Assembly (NCBI RefSeq): GCF_000003815.2
Contig: NC_049992.1
Span: 12,958,422 to 13,022,421 of the forward strand
Source of the DNA: Branchiostoma floridae
Lineage: Eukaryota > Chordata > Leptocardii > Amphioxiformes > Branchiostomatidae
Direction of reading: 5' to 3'
Length of the DNA stretch: 64,000 nucleotides
Of this stretch, positions 61,646 through 64,000 are shown in pieces. The stretch's first letter is position 1. Each line of letters starts with the position of its first letter. The notes beneath the pieces are model-generated. The model saw nothing but the letters and a program-made list of their open reading frames with translations, searched no databases and was not told where the DNA came from. The translations under genes were made by a program, and so were the position numbers.

Positions 61646-64000
61646 TTTTTTTTTTTTTTTTTAAATTTTTTTTTTTTTCAAACTTTATTAACATTTACAT
61701 AACAATACATTCACATAACAATCAGATAACATTATAATACATAAAAGTAGTTGTGATCAGACTGTATCACCTTACAAGGCTATTTCTATACTATTATTTA
61801 CCCTGTTCTTAAAATGCGCAAAGTTTGGTTTCATGTTTTTCACATAACATAGGTATATACAGTATTTCGCCAAGAGAATATAATATATAAGTGTGGCACT
61901 GGCAGTACGATGACAGCATACACCATACACAATCAAATTTTCATCCAGCACTATATCTTGGTTTTCGTAGCTCCTCCACCAAAGACAGAATTGCTTCCAA
62001 AAAATTTTAACCTCTTTGCAGTACACAAATAAATGTACTATGGTATGTTTTTCCTTACAGTTATTGCATCGGTCGGTTTTTACTAGATTTGTTTTTTTTA
62101 ACCAGCTGTTTGTAGGTAGGAAATGGTGAATTATCTTGTACTGAAAATATTGTAAATTGGTTTCTTTAGTGACAATAAAGGCGGTAGTATAAACTTTCTC
62201 GATGTTGTCTTTGCCAATTTTTCGTATGATTTCGTTTTCTCTAGTGGGTGGTACAACTTGTTTTTCTATAAGGGTATCGTATATCTGCTTACATGTTGTT
62301 GTGAGGGGATGGATTCTCTCCGTGTATTCAATGATAGTTTTAGAGGCGCACTTTTTTCCATTGTTTTTTATATTATCTTTCCAATTTTTTGGTATTGCCG
62401 CTTTTATAGAATTGTAATTCAATATTTGTCTTGAATCCATGGTCAAACCATATAAATTGTGTAGGTCTTTGTTTGTAAGAAAAGATCCATCCTCGTACAA
62501 CAAATCATTCAGATAGATAATTCCGGCATCTATCCAGATTTTGTAAAATATCGGTGCATTCTTTACTAAAATAAATCTATTGTTCCACAAAACTTGCGAA
62601 CATATTTGTCTGTGTGTTTTGGGTTCGTATCCTATCACTTCTTCCCATGCAACTAAAACATCTTTGTAAAATAGGGGCATGTCGTTAAGATCTAACTGAG
62701 AAGTAGCGTAATTGCATCGGAAAATCAAGAAACCTCCCCATCTTGCAAACAAGTGCTCTTTTTCTTTTGATGGGTCCATTACAAATCTTTTAATCCATAT
62801 GGCTTTTAAGGCCTTGTTCATTATATTAAAATCGATCATTTTAAGTCCACCTTGACATTTTTTGCTAATCAGAGTTTTCATTTTTACTTTTGGAGGTTTC
62901 TCTCGCCAGATATACTTGAATATGTATTCGTTTACTTGTTTTACAAATTGGGGAGGGACATGCATGACTGAACAAATATAGATCAACTTAGAGATGCCGA
63001 TGGTTTTCACAATCAATATCCGACCAATCAAGGTCAAGTTTCGTTGTTTCCATATGCTGCACGCTTGTACCATTTTTGTATAATTCTTATCAAGGTCTTC
63101 CTTATAGCATCTATGTCTGTCATGGCCAAAGTGCGCGCCCAGTGCTTTAATGGGACCGTCAGGCCAACGGATAGGGAGTGGCTTATCTTGTCTATCTTTG
63201 TTTGAGCCTATCCACATAGCTTCAGTTTTTCCATAATTTAGATCAAGACCACTACAATCCTTAAAGAGGTTCAACGTTTCTAACAGTTTCAGTGCAGAGG
63301 GTATATCTAGTAGTAGTGATGTCATGTCGTCTGCGTACATTGAGAGTTTTTGCATTCTACCGTACACTTGTAAACCTTTTATGTTTATATCTGCTCTAAC
63401 TGCTGAAGCTAACATTTCAATACAGATTATAAACAAGCTAGATGACAGTGGATCCCCCTGCCTTACACCTCTATGAACACTAAACCATGGAGATATATAG
63501 CCATTATTAAGCACACAGCTTGTTATATCAGTGTATAGCAATTTAACCCATTTGATCATGTTGTGTCCAAAGTTTACAGTTCTTAGTACTTTAAGTATGA
63601 AGGAGTGTTCGATACTATCATAAGCTTTTTTAACGTCCAGAACAATCAACAATCCCGGTTTCTTCTTTTTATCGTAATAATCTATGCTGTCATAGATACG
63701 CCTAATGTTTGTCCCTATATATCTCTGTTTGACAAACCCTGTTTGGTCTTCGTGTATTAGGAAAGGGAGTAAACGTTCAATTCGTAGTGTAAGTGCTTTA
63801 CTGACAATTTTATAATCTACATTTAATAGACTTATCGGTCGCCAATTGTCTAGATTACTTGTGTCTAACCCTTTCTTGGGAATTAGCCTTATTACTCCAC
63901 GTCTTAGTGAGATGGGTAGTAAGTTATTGTGGTACGCATCATTAATTGTATTAAGAAGGTAATCTTTTAGTAAATTCCAATACTTAATATAAAATTCTAT
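61646..64000 (-). mobile_element. L1/Tx1-type LINE, 3' part with poly(A) tail
   Basis: The element runs right to left. It ends with AATAAAGTTTG about 85 bp after the ORF2 stop, then an A tract interrupted once (61678-61646 on the plus strand as T). Its 5' part lies beyond the window. Poly(A) tail, polymerase type and C-terminal cysteine motif fit the L1/Tx1 group and not the CR1-like fragment at 26.7 kb. It shares the strand of the FHAD1-like gene, probably within one of its introns. Confidence 0.9.
61772..64000 (-). CDS. LINE ORF2 reverse transcriptase, C-terminal 742 residues (partial)
   Basis: The open frame is uninterrupted from the window edge (64000) to TAA at 61774-61772. Polymerase motifs are in order: NWRPISLLNVDYKIVSKAL (motif 1 area), QTGFVKQRYIGTNIR, VLDVKKAYDSIEH (motif A aspartates), GVRQGDPLSSSLFIICIEML (motif B), LSMYADDMTSLL (catalytic YADD), LDLNYGKTEAMWIG (motif D). 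A long connection region follows, then a C-terminal CNNCKEKHTIVHLFVYC, the Cys/His motif common at the end of L1/Tx1 ORF2. The upstream endonuclease domain is outside the window. The lack of stops and frameshifts across 742 codons suggests a young insertion. Confidence 0.93.
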   Translation of the reverse strand: MEFYIKYWNLLKDYLLNTINDAYHNNLLPISLRRGVIRLIPKKGLDTSNLDNWRPISLLNVDYKIVSKALTLRIERLLPFLIHEDQTGFVKQRYIGTNIRRIYDSIDYYDKKKKPGLLIVLDVKKAYDSIEHSFILKVLRTVNFGHNMIKWVKLLYTDITSCVLNNGYISPWFSVHRGVRQGDPLSSSLFIICIEMLASAVRADINIKGLQVYGRMQKLSMYADDMTSLLLDIPSALKLLETLNLFKDCSGLDLNYGKTEAMWIGSNKDRQDKPLPIRWPDGPIKALGAHFGHDRHRCYKEDLDKNYTKMVQACSIWKQRNLTLIGRILIVKTIGISKLIYICSVMHVPPQFVKQVNEYIFKYIWREKPPKVKMKTLISKKCQGGLKMIDFNIMNKALKAIWIKRFVMDPSKEKEHLFARWGGFLIFRCNYATSQLDLNDMPLFYKDVLVAWEEVIGYEPKTHRQICSQVLWNNRFILVKNAPIFYKIWIDAGIIYLNDLLYEDGSFLTNKDLHNLYGLTMDSRQILNYNSIKAAIPKNWKDNIKNNGKKCASKTIIEYTERIHPLTTTCKQIYDTLIEKQVVPPTRENEIIRKIGKDNIEKVYTTAFIVTKETNLQYFQYKIIHHFLPTNSWLKKTNLVKTDRCNNCKEKHTIVHLFVYCKEVKIFWKQFCLWWRSYENQDIVLDENLIVYGVCCHRTASATLIYYILLAKYCIYLCYVKNMKPNFAHFKNRVNNSIEIAL

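Overview
The window reads as nuclear DNA of a non-vertebrate chordate, most probably an amphioxus (Branchiostoma). The basis is the following: short coding exons split by introns of 0.3-16 kb with GT..AG borders; proteins close to vertebrate families but without vertebrate-specific extensions; gene neighbours that match two human neighbourhoods; many small inverted-repeat transposons; and frequent TACATGTA and TAACGTTA palindromes. The species call is inference. It is draft assembly: there are four runs of N (15408-15507, 25623-25722, 27601-27700, each exactly 100 and so probably of unknown true size, and 30739-31273).

Layout, left to right. (1) 13-334, minus: an exon of a histidine-phosphatase gene of the PXYLP1 family, running off the left edge. 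(2) 4677-13126, plus: a complete seven-exon mitochondrial pyrimidine-nucleotide carrier gene, SLC25A36/33 type, 325 aa, preceded by a promoter with three CCAAT boxes. (3) 15.5-21 kb: no gene seen. (4) 21831-51211, minus: a complete four-exon EFHD1/2 (swiprosin) gene, 193 aa, with two very long introns. Intron 2 holds a frameshifted 3' half of a second PXYLP1-like gene (30022-30738), a 5'-truncated LINE (26655-27910) and a pair of 193-bp inverted repeats (25430-25622 and 31274-31471). (5) 54266-59990, minus: the last twelve recognisable exons of a long coiled-coil protein, probably FHAD1, whose 5' part lies beyond the window. (6) 61646-64000, minus: a poly(A)-tailed L1/Tx1-type LINE with an open reverse-transcriptase frame running off the right edge.

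The genes do not form a pathway. Their order is the notable part: FHAD1 followed by EFHD2 in the same direction is the human 1p36.21 arrangement, and SLC25A36 with PXYLP1 are neighbours at human 3q23. Here both pairs lie within 60 kb, which suggests an old chordate linkage later separated in vertebrates. I found no bacterial-type system, CRISPR array or rRNA. The less ordinary content is the transposon landscape: at least six elements with clear inverted ends, one of them inserted into an older repeat whose unfilled counterpart is also in the window.
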